From positions 1 through 64,000 of the forward strand of contig JAIQFA010000009.1 of assembly GCA_020073525.1 (NCBI GenBank): DNA of 64,000 bases, read 5' to 3'. The first letter of the stretch is position 1. Each line of letters starts with the position of its first letter. This DNA is from Terriglobia bacterium. GTDB lineage: Bacteria > Acidobacteriota > Terriglobia > Terriglobales > Acidobacteriaceae. A program made the position numbers and the translations under genes. A model generated the notes under the pieces. The model saw only the letters and a program-made list of their open reading frames with translations. It ran no database searches and was not told the origin of the DNA. Positions 8,738-17,336 of the stretch are shown one piece after another.

Positions 8738-10612
8738 ATGAGCTACTCGATTCGCATTCAGAATTTTGCTAGCTTCAACGACAGTGGCCCCTTTGAGCTT
8801 CGGGAAGGGTTGAACGTTTTCACCGGCATCAATAATGCCGGGAAGACTGCACTTCTTTGGTCTCTCGCAACGTTAGGAGCCGACCTAGAACCCCAACGCC
8901 GTTGGCAAATGACACTTCAGAGTATTTTGGCTGGCTACATGCAGCGGGACGTTCTCCCGTGTATCACCGTTGAGTTTCCACTCGCTCCAAATTACAGAAA
9001 TGCTGTGCTAGGGAACATTTGTAGGCTTGCGGGTAACCCCGAGTACCCTCCATTTGCAGACTCAAACGAAACATTCCGATTCACTTGGGTTATTGATGCT
9101 AATCGACGAATAGGGTTTCGTGGAGAGGTGATCGTTAGCCGTCTGCACAATGGAAATCGGGAAGAAACCAACATCTTTCACTACGACGAGAAAAGCAGGA
9201 AATACGCCCTCCTGCACCCGTTTGGTGCTGCGCCTCCGAACACTTGGCAACCTCCTCAATTTGACATCCAGATGCTCGGAACGTCCGATCCCGACAAGAA
9301 GCTTTTTAGGTTTGCCAAAGGGGATGACATCCTAGCAAAGTGCTGGCCTTCGATTCTGTCTACTGTGGTCTTGCTTGAGGCCCATAGAACACTCCAGCCG
9401 GGCAGGAGCAACAGGCGCAGCGTTGAGCTCGACACTGACGCGGGCAATCTAGCGGAGGTCCTGGCGACGGCCCAACACACGACGGCCGATCTGCCTGACG
9501 GCCAAGAGCGTTTCCGCAGAATCGTGGAGGAAATGCGAAGGATCTTCCCGGAGATACGCAGAATCCGTACCCAGGTTCCTTACGAACCACCCGGGCAAGA
9601 GGGGAATAGACCTCCCGAAATATTTCTTGACCTCGCACATGACAGGTCAGTGCCATTGACTCATTCGGGGACTGGCGTACAGCAGATTTTGTGTTTGTTG
9701 ACAGGAGCAATCCTCCAACCTCGCCCAACCATTTTTCTGATTGATGAGCCACATTCAAATCTACATCCTGCTGCTGAAAGAAGTCTTCTTCGTATTCTCG
9801 AGGCCTTCGGGCGTGAGTCCCAGCACATCTTCTGTGTAACTACCCAATCAGCCCTAACAACAAGTCATGCACGGCGTCGGTTAATGGCGGTTACCTATCA
9901 CGAGAATGAAGGTAGCACTATTAAACCGCTCTCAACAGTTGAGGACATTTGCTCCTTGTTGGGTATCGCAAACATGGATCTCTTTACATACGACAGGGTC
10001 TTATTTGTCGAGGGCCCCTCAGATGTTGCGGTCTTACAGCAGATATTCCAATTATTCGACACCACGGGCATTTACGACCGAACCAAGATTGTTGAAATCT
10101 TCGGAGATGGAAAGCTTAAGAAGCCGAAAATGGCGCTAGGCCTTATTCGCCTTATCGTCAACGCGTCCACTTCTCAAATTCGGGTTCCCGTCGGTCTCTT
10201 ACTTGATTCTAGCGACTGGGATGAGGAGGAAAGACAGGAACTCAAGAAGATATTAAACGTCGAGGGTAGATCTTCGGTGGCGTTCTTAGAGAAACCGGAA
10301 CTGGAAGACTACCTTATCCACAAGGCTGCAATTGCTCATATTCTTGGCCGTGATGCCGCTGCTCTCCAGCAGGAATCGCAACCGACTCCCGACGAGGTTG
10401 CGAAAGTGTTGGCCGAATCGGTGTCTATTAAAAAGGGCTCAGATCGTTTAAAAGACTGCTTTGCAAAACTTATTGTAGGTCGAGAGTTCTCCAAGAGACA
10501 CGATTGTCCGCGGCTTGCGGGGGCTATCCTCACACTTGGACCGGACCACCTTCGTCCGCTCTATCTAGAGGCGACGCGATTTATCGAGTCCATAGGAATC
10601 AACGGAGTTTGA
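8738..10612 (+). CDS. OLD-family ATPase with TOPRIM nuclease domain
   Basis: 624 residues from ATG 8738; a TTG at 8720 is in frame but neither start has a well-placed Shine-Dalgarno. The N-terminus SIRIQNFASF leads to a Walker A variant GINNAGKT (about residues 30-37). An ABC-type signature region (LTHSGTGVQQ) and Walker B (IFLIDEPHSNLHP) follow. The C-terminal part has TOPRIM motifs: Glu in VLFVEGPSDVAVL and the Asp set in LLLDSSDWD. This is the layout of OLD-family endonucleases, including GajA of Gabija, which cut DNA and often act in phage defence. No GajB-like helicase is adjacent, so it would be a solitary class-1 OLD. Base composition is visibly more AT-rich than the flanks, suggesting transfer. 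Confidence 0.82.
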   Translation: MSYSIRIQNFASFNDSGPFELREGLNVFTGINNAGKTALLWSLATLGADLEPQRRWQMTLQSILAGYMQRDVLPCITVEFPLAPNYRNAVLGNICRLAGNPEYPPFADSNETFRFTWVIDANRRIGFRGEVIVSRLHNGNREETNIFHYDEKSRKYALLHPFGAAPPNTWQPPQFDIQMLGTSDPDKKLFRFAKGDDILAKCWPSILSTVVLLEAHRTLQPGRSNRRSVELDTDAGNLAEVLATAQHTTADLPDGQERFRRIVEEMRRIFPEIRRIRTQVPYEPPGQEGNRPPEIFLDLAHDRSVPLTHSGTGVQQILCLLTGAILQPRPTIFLIDEPHSNLHPAAERSLLRILEAFGRESQHIFCVTTQSALTTSHARRRLMAVTYHENEGSTIKPLSTVEDICSLLGIANMDLFTYDRVLFVEGPSDVAVLQQIFQLFDTTGIYDRTKIVEIFGDGKLKKPKMALGLIRLIVNASTSQIRVPVGLLLDSSDWDEEERQELKKILNVEGRSSVAFLEKPELEDYLIHKAAIAHILGRDAAALQQESQPTPDEVAKVLAESVSIKKGSDRLKDCFAKLIVGREFSKRHDCPRLAGAILTLGPDHLRPLYLEATRFIESIGINGV

Positions 10613-10678
10613 GGTTTCATACTCCCCGGACGCAGAAGCTGGCTCTTGGCCCTCAACAGTAGTTGTGCCGTGCGTGAA

Positions 10679-11089
10679 TCAGCGCTTCAAATACTCCGCC
10701 GGGGACAGAATTGCAATCCCCCGCCACGGGTTGAGCGTGAGCAGATCGGGGTCGCCGGTTAGGATTAGTCCGGCCTTCCCGCTCAGCGCAACTTCGAGAA
10801 TTTTGTCGTCTTTGGGATCGCGGCATTCTCGGACCGTAAACACACTGGCCACAAACTCAGCGACCCGCCCCAGCAGCCGCAGAAATTGCTGGCGATCTTC
10901 GAGGCTAATGTAGCGGTCGAACTTTGGGCGCGCCAGAACGTCGGCCAACTCGTTCATGGTGGCTTCGGAAACCAGCAAGATGCCATGGTCCACAGCCTGA
11001 CGCACAGCCCGGCCGGGGACCGACGACGGAAGCAAAAGCCGACTGACGAGGCAGTTGGTATCGGCGACAATCCGCTCGCGAGCCCGCAT
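10679..11089 (-). CDS. PIN-domain toxin of a toxin-antitoxin pair
   Basis: 136 residues. The fold is a PIN ribonuclease: the first acidic residue is Asp10 in VADTNCLVSRLL, then Glu in SEATMNELADVL, and further acids in CRDPKDDKILEVAL and TGDPDLL. It resembles the COG1569 group of putative PIN toxins, which cleave RNA. ATG at 11089 is chosen because GAAGGA lies 5 bases upstream; it overlaps the antitoxin TGA by one base (TGATG). The antitoxin gene upstream is its obvious partner. Confidence 0.82.
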   Translation of the reverse strand: MRARERIVADTNCLVSRLLLPSSVPGRAVRQAVDHGILLVSEATMNELADVLARPKFDRYISLEDRQQFLRLLGRVAEFVASVFTVRECRDPKDDKILEVALSGKAGLILTGDPDLLTLNPWRGIAILSPAEYLKR

Positions 11090-11334
11090 CAATCCTTCAA
11101 TAACTTACGCAGGACGGATGCAGTCATGCCGCGAGCTTTGGCCTGAGCCGCAACCCGGTCACAAAACCGCTGAAAGTCAGCGGCCGCAAGGTCGCGCATC
11201 CTCTCGTACTCCTCGGCCGACATGATGACGGCAACATCCCGATTCTGGCGGCGGATGAGGACGGGCTCGCGCTGGGCGGCGTCCAGGAGCGCGGCGAGAC
11301 GCTGTTTGGCATCGGTCGCGGAAACGGTTTGCAT
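11089..11334 (-). CDS. Phd/YefM-family antitoxin
   Basis: 81 residues from the ATG at 11334. The N-terminal half (VSATDAKQRLAALLDAA, VLIRRQNRDVAVIMSAEEYE) is the Phd/YefM DNA-binding fold; the C-terminal helices would wrap the PIN toxin. An in-frame TTG at 11370 is rejected because it is the -35 box of the promoter. The promoter and palindrome at 11336-11370 fit autorepression by the antitoxin or the complex. The mRNA would start at the ATG, i.e. be leaderless. Confidence 0.85.
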   Translation of the reverse strand: MQTVSATDAKQRLAALLDAAQREPVLIRRQNRDVAVIMSAEEYERMRDLAAADFQRFCDRVAAQAKARGMTASVLRKLLKD

Positions 11335-11335
11335 A

Positions 11336-11370
11336 TTGTCTATTTTAGATAAACTAGACAAATCAGTCAA
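11336..11370 (-). promoter_or_regulatory. Promoter and palindromic operator of the toxin-antitoxin operon
   Basis: On the minus strand, TTGACT (11370-11365), 17 bases, then TAAAAT (11347-11342), 7 bases before the antitoxin ATG. Perfect 7-bp arms TTGTCTA and TAGACAA (11361-11355 and 11342-11336) flank a 12-base centre and overlap spacer and -10. This matches how Phd/YefM antitoxins repress their own operons. Both elements are read directly; the repression is inference. Confidence 0.75.
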
Positions 11371-11418
11371 TGCGAGTCACGCTGCGACCGCCAATCCCGG
11401 AAAACGCCCAAGCAGTCT

Positions 11419-12387
11419 TCAGCTATTTCCCAGCACCGACCACGAATCGGCGCCGAATTCCCGGGCTTTCTCCGCGCCGTGGGTAGCGTACCAGTTGCGC
11501 CACGTTGCGGGATCGTTCGGCAGATTGACGTTGGTGATCTCGCGCAGCGCCTGGTACACCCAGTTGCGCGTCGTCGCGTCGAGCGACGGGTCATCGCCCA
11601 GTTCGATCAGGCCGGGCACAGCCTTCATGCGTTGCTCTCGCGTGAGCATCCCGGACTTCGCTAGGCTGCAGCCCGCGCGTTCCCGGACATCTAACGAAGG
11701 TTCGTTGCGAAACACGTCGAGGAAGTTCTTAATCGTGTCATCGGTTCCTATGTGGGCAAGCCCTTCGACCGACCAGAAACGCGTTTGCTGGCTCGAATCG
11801 TGGATCCATTCCGCCAGCAATTCGTGGATGCGCCCGGTCTCGATGCCGCGATTCGCTAGCATGCCGAGTTCCCACGCCGCATACGGGCGATTGTTAGGGT
11901 ACTTCTTCGCCGACTCAATCAGCCGATCAGCGGCTTCGTCAGTCTTCGCCAGATTGACCACGGCCAGATTGATCTCGATCGCTGCCGCTCTCACCCGCAG
12001 GTCATTCGAATAGAGGGCCGTGTCCTGCAAGGACTCCCAGCGTGGCGTGCGATGCAGTTTGCCGTGCCATTCCCCGACCATATCGGCAATCATGTTGGTA
12101 GCCCCCCGATCGTGATTCACGGCCGCACCCAGCAGGAACTCCATCTGCGCCTGCGGCGGCTGCGTCTGCAGCCATTCAATGTTGTGCTCCGATAATTTGC
12201 CGTGATCGACCGGCACCGGACGCCCGCGGACAGGCAAATCTTCTCCCGACTGTGGCTTGGGAGCGGGGGCGACTTGCGAGGCCGCAGGTAGTCCCGTGAT
12301 AAGCACCGCAAGCAGGGCCGGAGCTAAAGCTCTGCGGCCTGTGGTGCGCGCCAAATTACGAGCCGCGACAAGTAAGATAACGGTCAT
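11419..12387 (-). CDS. Exported HEAT-repeat protein
   Basis: 322 residues. A hydrophobic N-terminal segment (about residues 20-36, ending LPAASQ) is a signal peptide or anchor. The rest contains helical HEAT-like repeats, clearest at RVRAAAIEINLAV, RFWSVEGLAHIG and DVRERAGCSLAKSG. Such scaffolds bind proteins; no catalytic motif is visible. It is divergent from the DUF1348 gene. Function unknown. Confidence 0.7.
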   Translation of the reverse strand: MTVILLVAARNLARTTGRRALAPALLAVLITGLPAASQVAPAPKPQSGEDLPVRGRPVPVDHGKLSEHNIEWLQTQPPQAQMEFLLGAAVNHDRGATNMIADMVGEWHGKLHRTPRWESLQDTALYSNDLRVRAAAIEINLAVVNLAKTDEAADRLIESAKKYPNNRPYAAWELGMLANRGIETGRIHELLAEWIHDSSQQTRFWSVEGLAHIGTDDTIKNFLDVFRNEPSLDVRERAGCSLAKSGMLTREQRMKAVPGLIELGDDPSLDATTRNWVYQALREITNVNLPNDPATWRNWYATHGAEKAREFGADSWSVLGNS

Positions 12388-12536
12388 GAAGGCAAGTGTA
12401 GGTCGGGAGAATACGCCCGCAAGTTACGACGGTTTCCCCAGCAGTGACGGGAGGTTCGGCCGTTGACGAAGCCGACCCTTTAGGTAAGATAGATGCGAAA
12501 TCGGTCACCAAACTTCGACCAGGGCAAGGAGAGATC

Positions 12537-13004
12537 ATGACTACGCGTCCCCCGCTGCCTCCATTTACTCGCGAAACTGCGATTCAGAAAGTGCGTTTAG
12601 CCGAAGATGGCTGGAATTCCCGCGACCCGGAAAAAGTCGCGCTAGCGTATGCGGTCGATTCCCGCTGGAGAAATCGTTCGGAATTTGTGAACGGAAGGCA
12701 AGAGATCGTCGCTTTTCTCACGCGCAAGTGGGCGAAAGAACTGGACTACCGGCTGATCAAAGAACTTTGGGCGTTCGCGGAAAATCGGATTGCCGTGCGC
12801 TTTGCCTACGAGTGGCACGATGACTCCGGAAACTGGTTCCGCTCGTACGGTAACGAGAATTGGGAATTCAATGATGACGGACTGATGCGGTTGAGGCTGG
12901 CATGCATCAACGATCTTCCGATCAAGGAATCAGACCGCAAATATCATTGGCCGCTTGGCCGCCGCCCGGATGACCATCCGGGATTGAGCGACCTGGGCTT
13001 CTAG
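12537..13004 (+). CDS. DUF1348 / NTF2-like protein
   Basis: 155 residues from the ATG at 12537, which follows AAGGAGAG; an in-frame ATG at 12444 would add 31 unrelated residues. The sequence ([62 protein letters not shown]) matches the DUF1348 family, a cone-shaped NTF2-like fold. Members are small cytosolic proteins of unknown reaction. A stem-loop (13048-13064) follows between this gene and the convergent pseudo-kinase gene. Confidence 0.85.
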   Translation: MTTRPPLPPFTRETAIQKVRLAEDGWNSRDPEKVALAYAVDSRWRNRSEFVNGRQEIVAFLTRKWAKELDYRLIKELWAFAENRIAVRFAYEWHDDSGNWFRSYGNENWEFNDDGLMRLRLACINDLPIKESDRKYHWPLGRRPDDHPGLSDLGF

Positions 13005-13047
13005 CACCGCTCGCTTAGGGGCGAACGCCCTCCTCAGGACCCGCCCA

Positions 13048-13064
13048 GCGGAGCGAAGCTCCGC
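13048..13064. repeat. Stem-loop between convergent genes
   Basis: GCGGAGC, GAA loop, GCTCCGC: a perfect 7-bp stem just before the end of the leftward operon and 44 bases after the DUF1348 stop. The same GAGC-GAA-GCTC core recurs at 31596-31612. It may act as a weak bidirectional terminator. Confidence 0.5.
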
Positions 13065-13067
13065 GCC

Positions 13068-13796
13068 TTAGCTGCCAGCGGTGGCGTGAGCCGCTTTTTT
13101 GCCGGATTCGCGCGCGGCTACGCTGAGTTCTTTTTCGATCGAAGAGAACCTTTGAAAGACTTCGTGCAGCCGCAGCGCCATGTTGCGGATGGCGTCGGCT
13201 TGCGCTTGCACAGTGGCGGGCAGTCCGGGCTCGTGCACCAGAAGGTCGGCATTACCGAGCACCGTGGTGAGAGCGTTGTTGATGTTGGTGCGCATCTCGA
13301 CCATGAAGCGCCCCAGAGTGGCCTCGGTTTGGGCGGCAGCGCAGATTTTTTCGGCTTCGCGGGCACGCGACTCGGCCTGATAACGCTGGAGAATTTCTCG
13401 TCCGATCAGACCCGCGATCGCCGGCCAGAGTCCGGGCTCGCGACGCAAGTCGATCACCGCTCCGTGAATGTTGTAGAAGTCGCGCGAGGGATCGGAGTGA
13501 ATCACGATGGCCGGCTTCCCTGTGGCCGCCAGGGACCACCTGAGATCTTTGTTCAGGCGTTTGTTGAGCAGCCGCCGGGTCTTTTTCTTGTCTTCGTCCT
13601 TTTCGACGGCAGAGGCGTCGGCAATCGCCAGATCGTAGTGGCTGCCCTGCAGGTGGTGCGAGAAGGCTTCGTCGAGCACGATAAATTCCGGAACAGCGGA
13701 ATGCGGGGCAGGCCCTTGCGGCCAATGTGCGGTAATCTCGCGCGAAAAGGCGGGATTGCTGGCGAGGATCAGGACGGTCGGGCGATGGATGTTCAT
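13068..13796 (-). CDS. Pseudo-receiver plus pseudo-histidine-kinase (DHp) protein
   Basis: 242 residues from ATG 13796, preceded by AAAGAG; an in-frame start at 13886 would add 30 residues read from a repeat. The first 110 residues look like a response-regulator fold (TVLILASNPAFSREI, HYDLAIADAS), but the usual acidic pair after strand 1 is replaced by Ser-Asn. Then a coiled linker and a DHp-like helix, FMVEMRTNINNALTTVLGNA, in which the H-box His is replaced. No ATPase domain follows. I infer a non-phosphorylatable scaffold or phosphotransfer antagonist. It is the last gene of the putative sigma-54-dependent operon starting at 15206. Confidence 0.65.
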   Translation of the reverse strand: MNIHRPTVLILASNPAFSREITAHWPQGPAPHSAVPEFIVLDEAFSHHLQGSHYDLAIADASAVEKDEDKKKTRRLLNKRLNKDLRWSLAATGKPAIVIHSDPSRDFYNIHGAVIDLRREPGLWPAIAGLIGREILQRYQAESRAREAEKICAAAQTEATLGRFMVEMRTNINNALTTVLGNADLLVHEPGLPATVQAQADAIRNMALRLHEVFQRFSSIEKELSVAARESGKKAAHATAGS

Positions 13797-13874
13797 CGTC
13801 TCTTTCTGGCTCTGAAAACTTGTCCTTGGGGGAGCGTCTGATTTCCGGCAGAGACGCGGCTGACCGCGCTTCCG

Positions 13875-13896
13875 GAGACGGGGCAAGCCCCGTCTC
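13875..13896. repeat. Dispersed palindrome, family A copy 2
   Basis: GAGACGGGGC, AA loop, GCCCCGTCTC: perfect 10-bp arms between the last two genes of the leftward operon, 9 bases downstream of the 311-residue gene. It may attenuate the third gene. Confidence 0.75.
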
Positions 13897-13905
13897 TACA
13901 GGTGA

Positions 13906-14841
13906 TTATTTCTTGGTTCCCGCTCCGGGGCTGGCAGACGCGGACGCGCTCTTGGCTAGCGGATTCTTCCGGGCTCCGTTCTGGAGCGCGTCGTCAACCG
14001 CGGCTCGGAGATCGACCAGCATGCGCAACGGCTGGCCCGAAGAATACTCAGCGTGGAACATAACCTTCCAGGATTGACAGATCATACGCAGTCGCCCAAT
14101 CGGCTCCTCGGCGGAGAACTGGGCGCGCCGGCAATCGATGGTCGCGACGCCGCGGCGCTCGAGTTCACGCAAGCCATCCTGAATCGCGTTGAGATCGTCA
14201 TGCATCAGCCGGAAAAATATCCGCCGGATCATGAAGCTGAAACGCGCGAAAGCCACCATAGCCGCAGGCTCGAAGTAGCGGGCCGCGTTCTGCGTTTTGA
14301 GTTTGCGCCCCTGTTCCAGCGTGCCGCTGTGCAGCAATTCGCTAAGGCGTTTGCTACGGGCGGCGGACTGCATGATGGCTTCCAGCGAACTCAGCCACGC
14401 CGGAAGCTTCGGCTCCTGCGGGCCCAGCACCGGCTCCAGCACTTGGGCCACGTAGTCGAGGTCCACGTCGGCGTCTTCGAGACCGGAAGGCGCGCACAGC
14501 GAAAAATACTGGACCAGCAGGAAATCGGTCTTGTCGCGGTCACTGTTTGACTTTGTGGGCTTCTGCATGTGGTGCACGAGAAGATGGCGGAGCACGACTT
14601 CGTTGGCCAGAGGCGTGGTCTGCAGAAACTGGCGCAACTGGTGAACCTGGATTTGTCCGTCGACCTGCTGAAACCAGTCCGCGGCCTGCTGGACCGACTC
14701 GGGCGAGGGCGAAAACCCGTCAGCGATGGGGCATTCGGCGACATCAATCACAAATTCGCGCACCAGCGCAGAGTAAATGGGCTGCAGGGCAACGAGTGTC
14801 GCTCCCTGGTCTTCAAAGGACGGCTGGGTGGATGCAGTCAT
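13906..14841 (-). CDS. Protein of unknown function in the sigma-54-type operon
   Basis: 311 residues; I do not recognise the family. The ATG at 14841 overlaps the stop of the PilZ-like gene by four bases (ATGA), so the two are translationally coupled. The protein is soluble and mainly helical, with no signal peptide or membrane segment. Notable patches are LANEVVLRHLLVHHM, AARYFEPAAMVAFARFSFMI and LERRGVATIDCRRAQF. The C-terminal 25 residues are Ala/Ser/Lys-rich and likely disordered. The setting among signalling genes suggests a regulatory or scaffolding role; no enzyme motif is seen. Confidence 0.6.
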   Translation of the reverse strand: MTASTQPSFEDQGATLVALQPIYSALVREFVIDVAECPIADGFSPSPESVQQAADWFQQVDGQIQVHQLRQFLQTTPLANEVVLRHLLVHHMQKPTKSNSDRDKTDFLLVQYFSLCAPSGLEDADVDLDYVAQVLEPVLGPQEPKLPAWLSSLEAIMQSAARSKRLSELLHSGTLEQGRKLKTQNAARYFEPAAMVAFARFSFMIRRIFFRLMHDDLNAIQDGLRELERRGVATIDCRRAQFSAEEPIGRLRMICQSWKVMFHAEYSSGQPLRMLVDLRAAVDDALQNGARKNPLAKSASASASPGAGTKK

Positions 14842-15206
14842 GATTTCACAATCCAATTGGGAACATGTTTTAGGAAGCGGACGGCAACCGCCGTCTTTCC
14901 CGGGTGATATTGAACCGCGACCACGGAGCCTTCGGCATGAAGCGAACCGTCGTTGCTTTCGATCAGGACTCGGTCGGCGAATTCCAGCGGGCGGTCGGTC
15001 ACGAACAAAACTTCGCGCGGTGTGCCGAACTCGATCACGGTCTCCTGCAAAAAGACGTTTTCATGGGGGCCGCTATCGCCGTTGCCATTGCCGTGGGTAC
15101 GGCTCAGCTTGATAGGAATCCGCACGGGCGTGGCGTCGGGAAAAAACCGCGCCAAACGGCCGACGATGTCTGGTTCGAGAGCACGAGCAGTTGCCTGGTT
15201 GGGCAC
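14838..15206 (-). CDS. PilZ-like small protein
   Basis: 122 residues from a GTG at 15206 with GAGG 9 bases upstream. The second half (REVLFVTDRPLEFADRVLI, SVVAVQYHPGKTAVAVRFL) has the strand pattern of a PilZ beta-barrel. The c-di-GMP signature (RxxxR and D/NxSxxG) is not clearly present: RIPIKLSR is only an approximate match. It could be a degenerate PilZ domain that binds a protein partner instead of c-di-GMP. First gene of a three-gene operon with the sigma-54 promoter at 15307-15323. Confidence 0.5.
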   Translation of the reverse strand: MPNQATARALEPDIVGRLARFFPDATPVRIPIKLSRTHGNGNGDSGPHENVFLQETVIEFGTPREVLFVTDRPLEFADRVLIESNDGSLHAEGSVVAVQYHPGKTAVAVRFLKHVPNWIVKS

Positions 15207-15306
15207 GGTAAACCTCGACCCCTAAAGCTGGAGCAGCCGAGCCTCCCCTCTTCCCGGTTTGGAAGAGCTGCGAGGAGGCTCGCTCTGCCTTATCGGCATT
15301 CAGTGG

Positions 15307-15323
15307 TGCACGACCAGCGCCAA
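15307..15323 (-). promoter_or_regulatory. Sigma-54 promoter
   Basis: Minus strand TTGGCGCTGGTCGTGCA. It has the invariant GG and GC separated by exactly 10 bases, a full TTGGC at -24 and TGCA at -12, against the consensus TGGCACG-N4-TTGCA. Transcription would start near 15296, about 90 bases before the GTG at 15206. Confidence 0.65.
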
Positions 15324-15426
15324 AAACTTGAAGGTCATGAACCTATGAACAAGTGAAAGATGTACAAGGAGTTAAGCGCGTCCGGGGGAGGGAGGAACGA
15401 GTTCAATTTTCGGCACGCCGGAAACG

Positions 15427-15455
15427 AGTGTCTCAGAATGAAACAAGTGTCTCAG
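15427..15455 (-). promoter_or_regulatory. Candidate enhancer (UAS) for an NtrC-type activator
   Basis: The 10-mer AGTGTCTCAG occurs at 15427-15436 and again at 15446-15455, a 19-base period, so both lie on nearly the same DNA face. The first copy is part of an imperfect palindrome TGTCTCA-GAA-TGAAACA (15429-15445). It lies 130-160 bases upstream of the predicted start site. The adjacent sigma-54 activator is the obvious candidate to bind it. Confidence 0.55.
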
Positions 15456-15531
15456 TTGGCGAGGATCAAGGACGCGGAGCAATTCGAGGTGTGAGCCGAG
15501 CTGCGCCTGGTCCTACACGAGCCATCCAACC

Positions 15532-16931
<1,400 letters not shown>

Positions 16932-16935
<4 letters not shown>

Positions 16936-17336
16936 GAGGTGGCCTTGCCCAGGGTCTGCTCGACCACGGTAATGAAGTCGTGGACACGAAACGGCTTCTC
17001 CACGCAGGGCGCGCCGGTGCGGCGCAGCGTGGCAGCCGTTTCCTCGTTGGCGATGTCGCCGGTGATGAACACCAGGCGGGTGGCAAGTTCCGGACGGTTG
17101 GCGGCGATCCAGGCATAGACCTGGGCGCCATCGACACCTCCGGGGGTGCGCATGTCAGAGATGACACCATGGAAATTGCCGGTTTCGAGCAGTCGTAAAG
17201 CTTCGGCGCCGGATTCGATGGCAACGACGGAATATCCGTGGCCCTCGAGAACGGCGCGCACCAAAGCCATGACCGCCGGTTCGTCTTCGATCAGAAGCAC
17301 CGGCGCACAAGCGAGTTTTGTTCCAGTATGGGTCAT
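16932..17336 (-). CDS. Single-domain response regulator
   Basis: 134 residues, one receiver domain: acidic pair in LIEDEP, phospho-acceptor Asp61 (VISDMRTPGG), Thr in FITGD and Lys in CVEKPF. No output domain. ATGA overlaps join it to the kinase gene upstream and the NtrC-type gene downstream. It probably serves as a phosphate sink, a relay, or the detached receiver of the kinase, since hybrid kinases of this kind often carry a C-terminal receiver. Confidence 0.92.

Larger units (their letters stand above)
15207..15531. other. Control region of the three-gene leftward operon
   Basis: 325 bases without a gene, between the NtrC-type activator stop and the PilZ-like gene. It holds the sigma-54 promoter and the repeated upstream sites annotated separately. 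It has the size and order expected of an enhancer-dependent promoter: sites 130-160 bases upstream of the predicted transcription start. Confidence 0.65.

Noticed and set aside
13797-13886. N-terminal extension of the pseudo-kinase to 13886
   Set aside because: Those codons are read from a family A palindrome; the ATG at 13796 has its own ribosome site.
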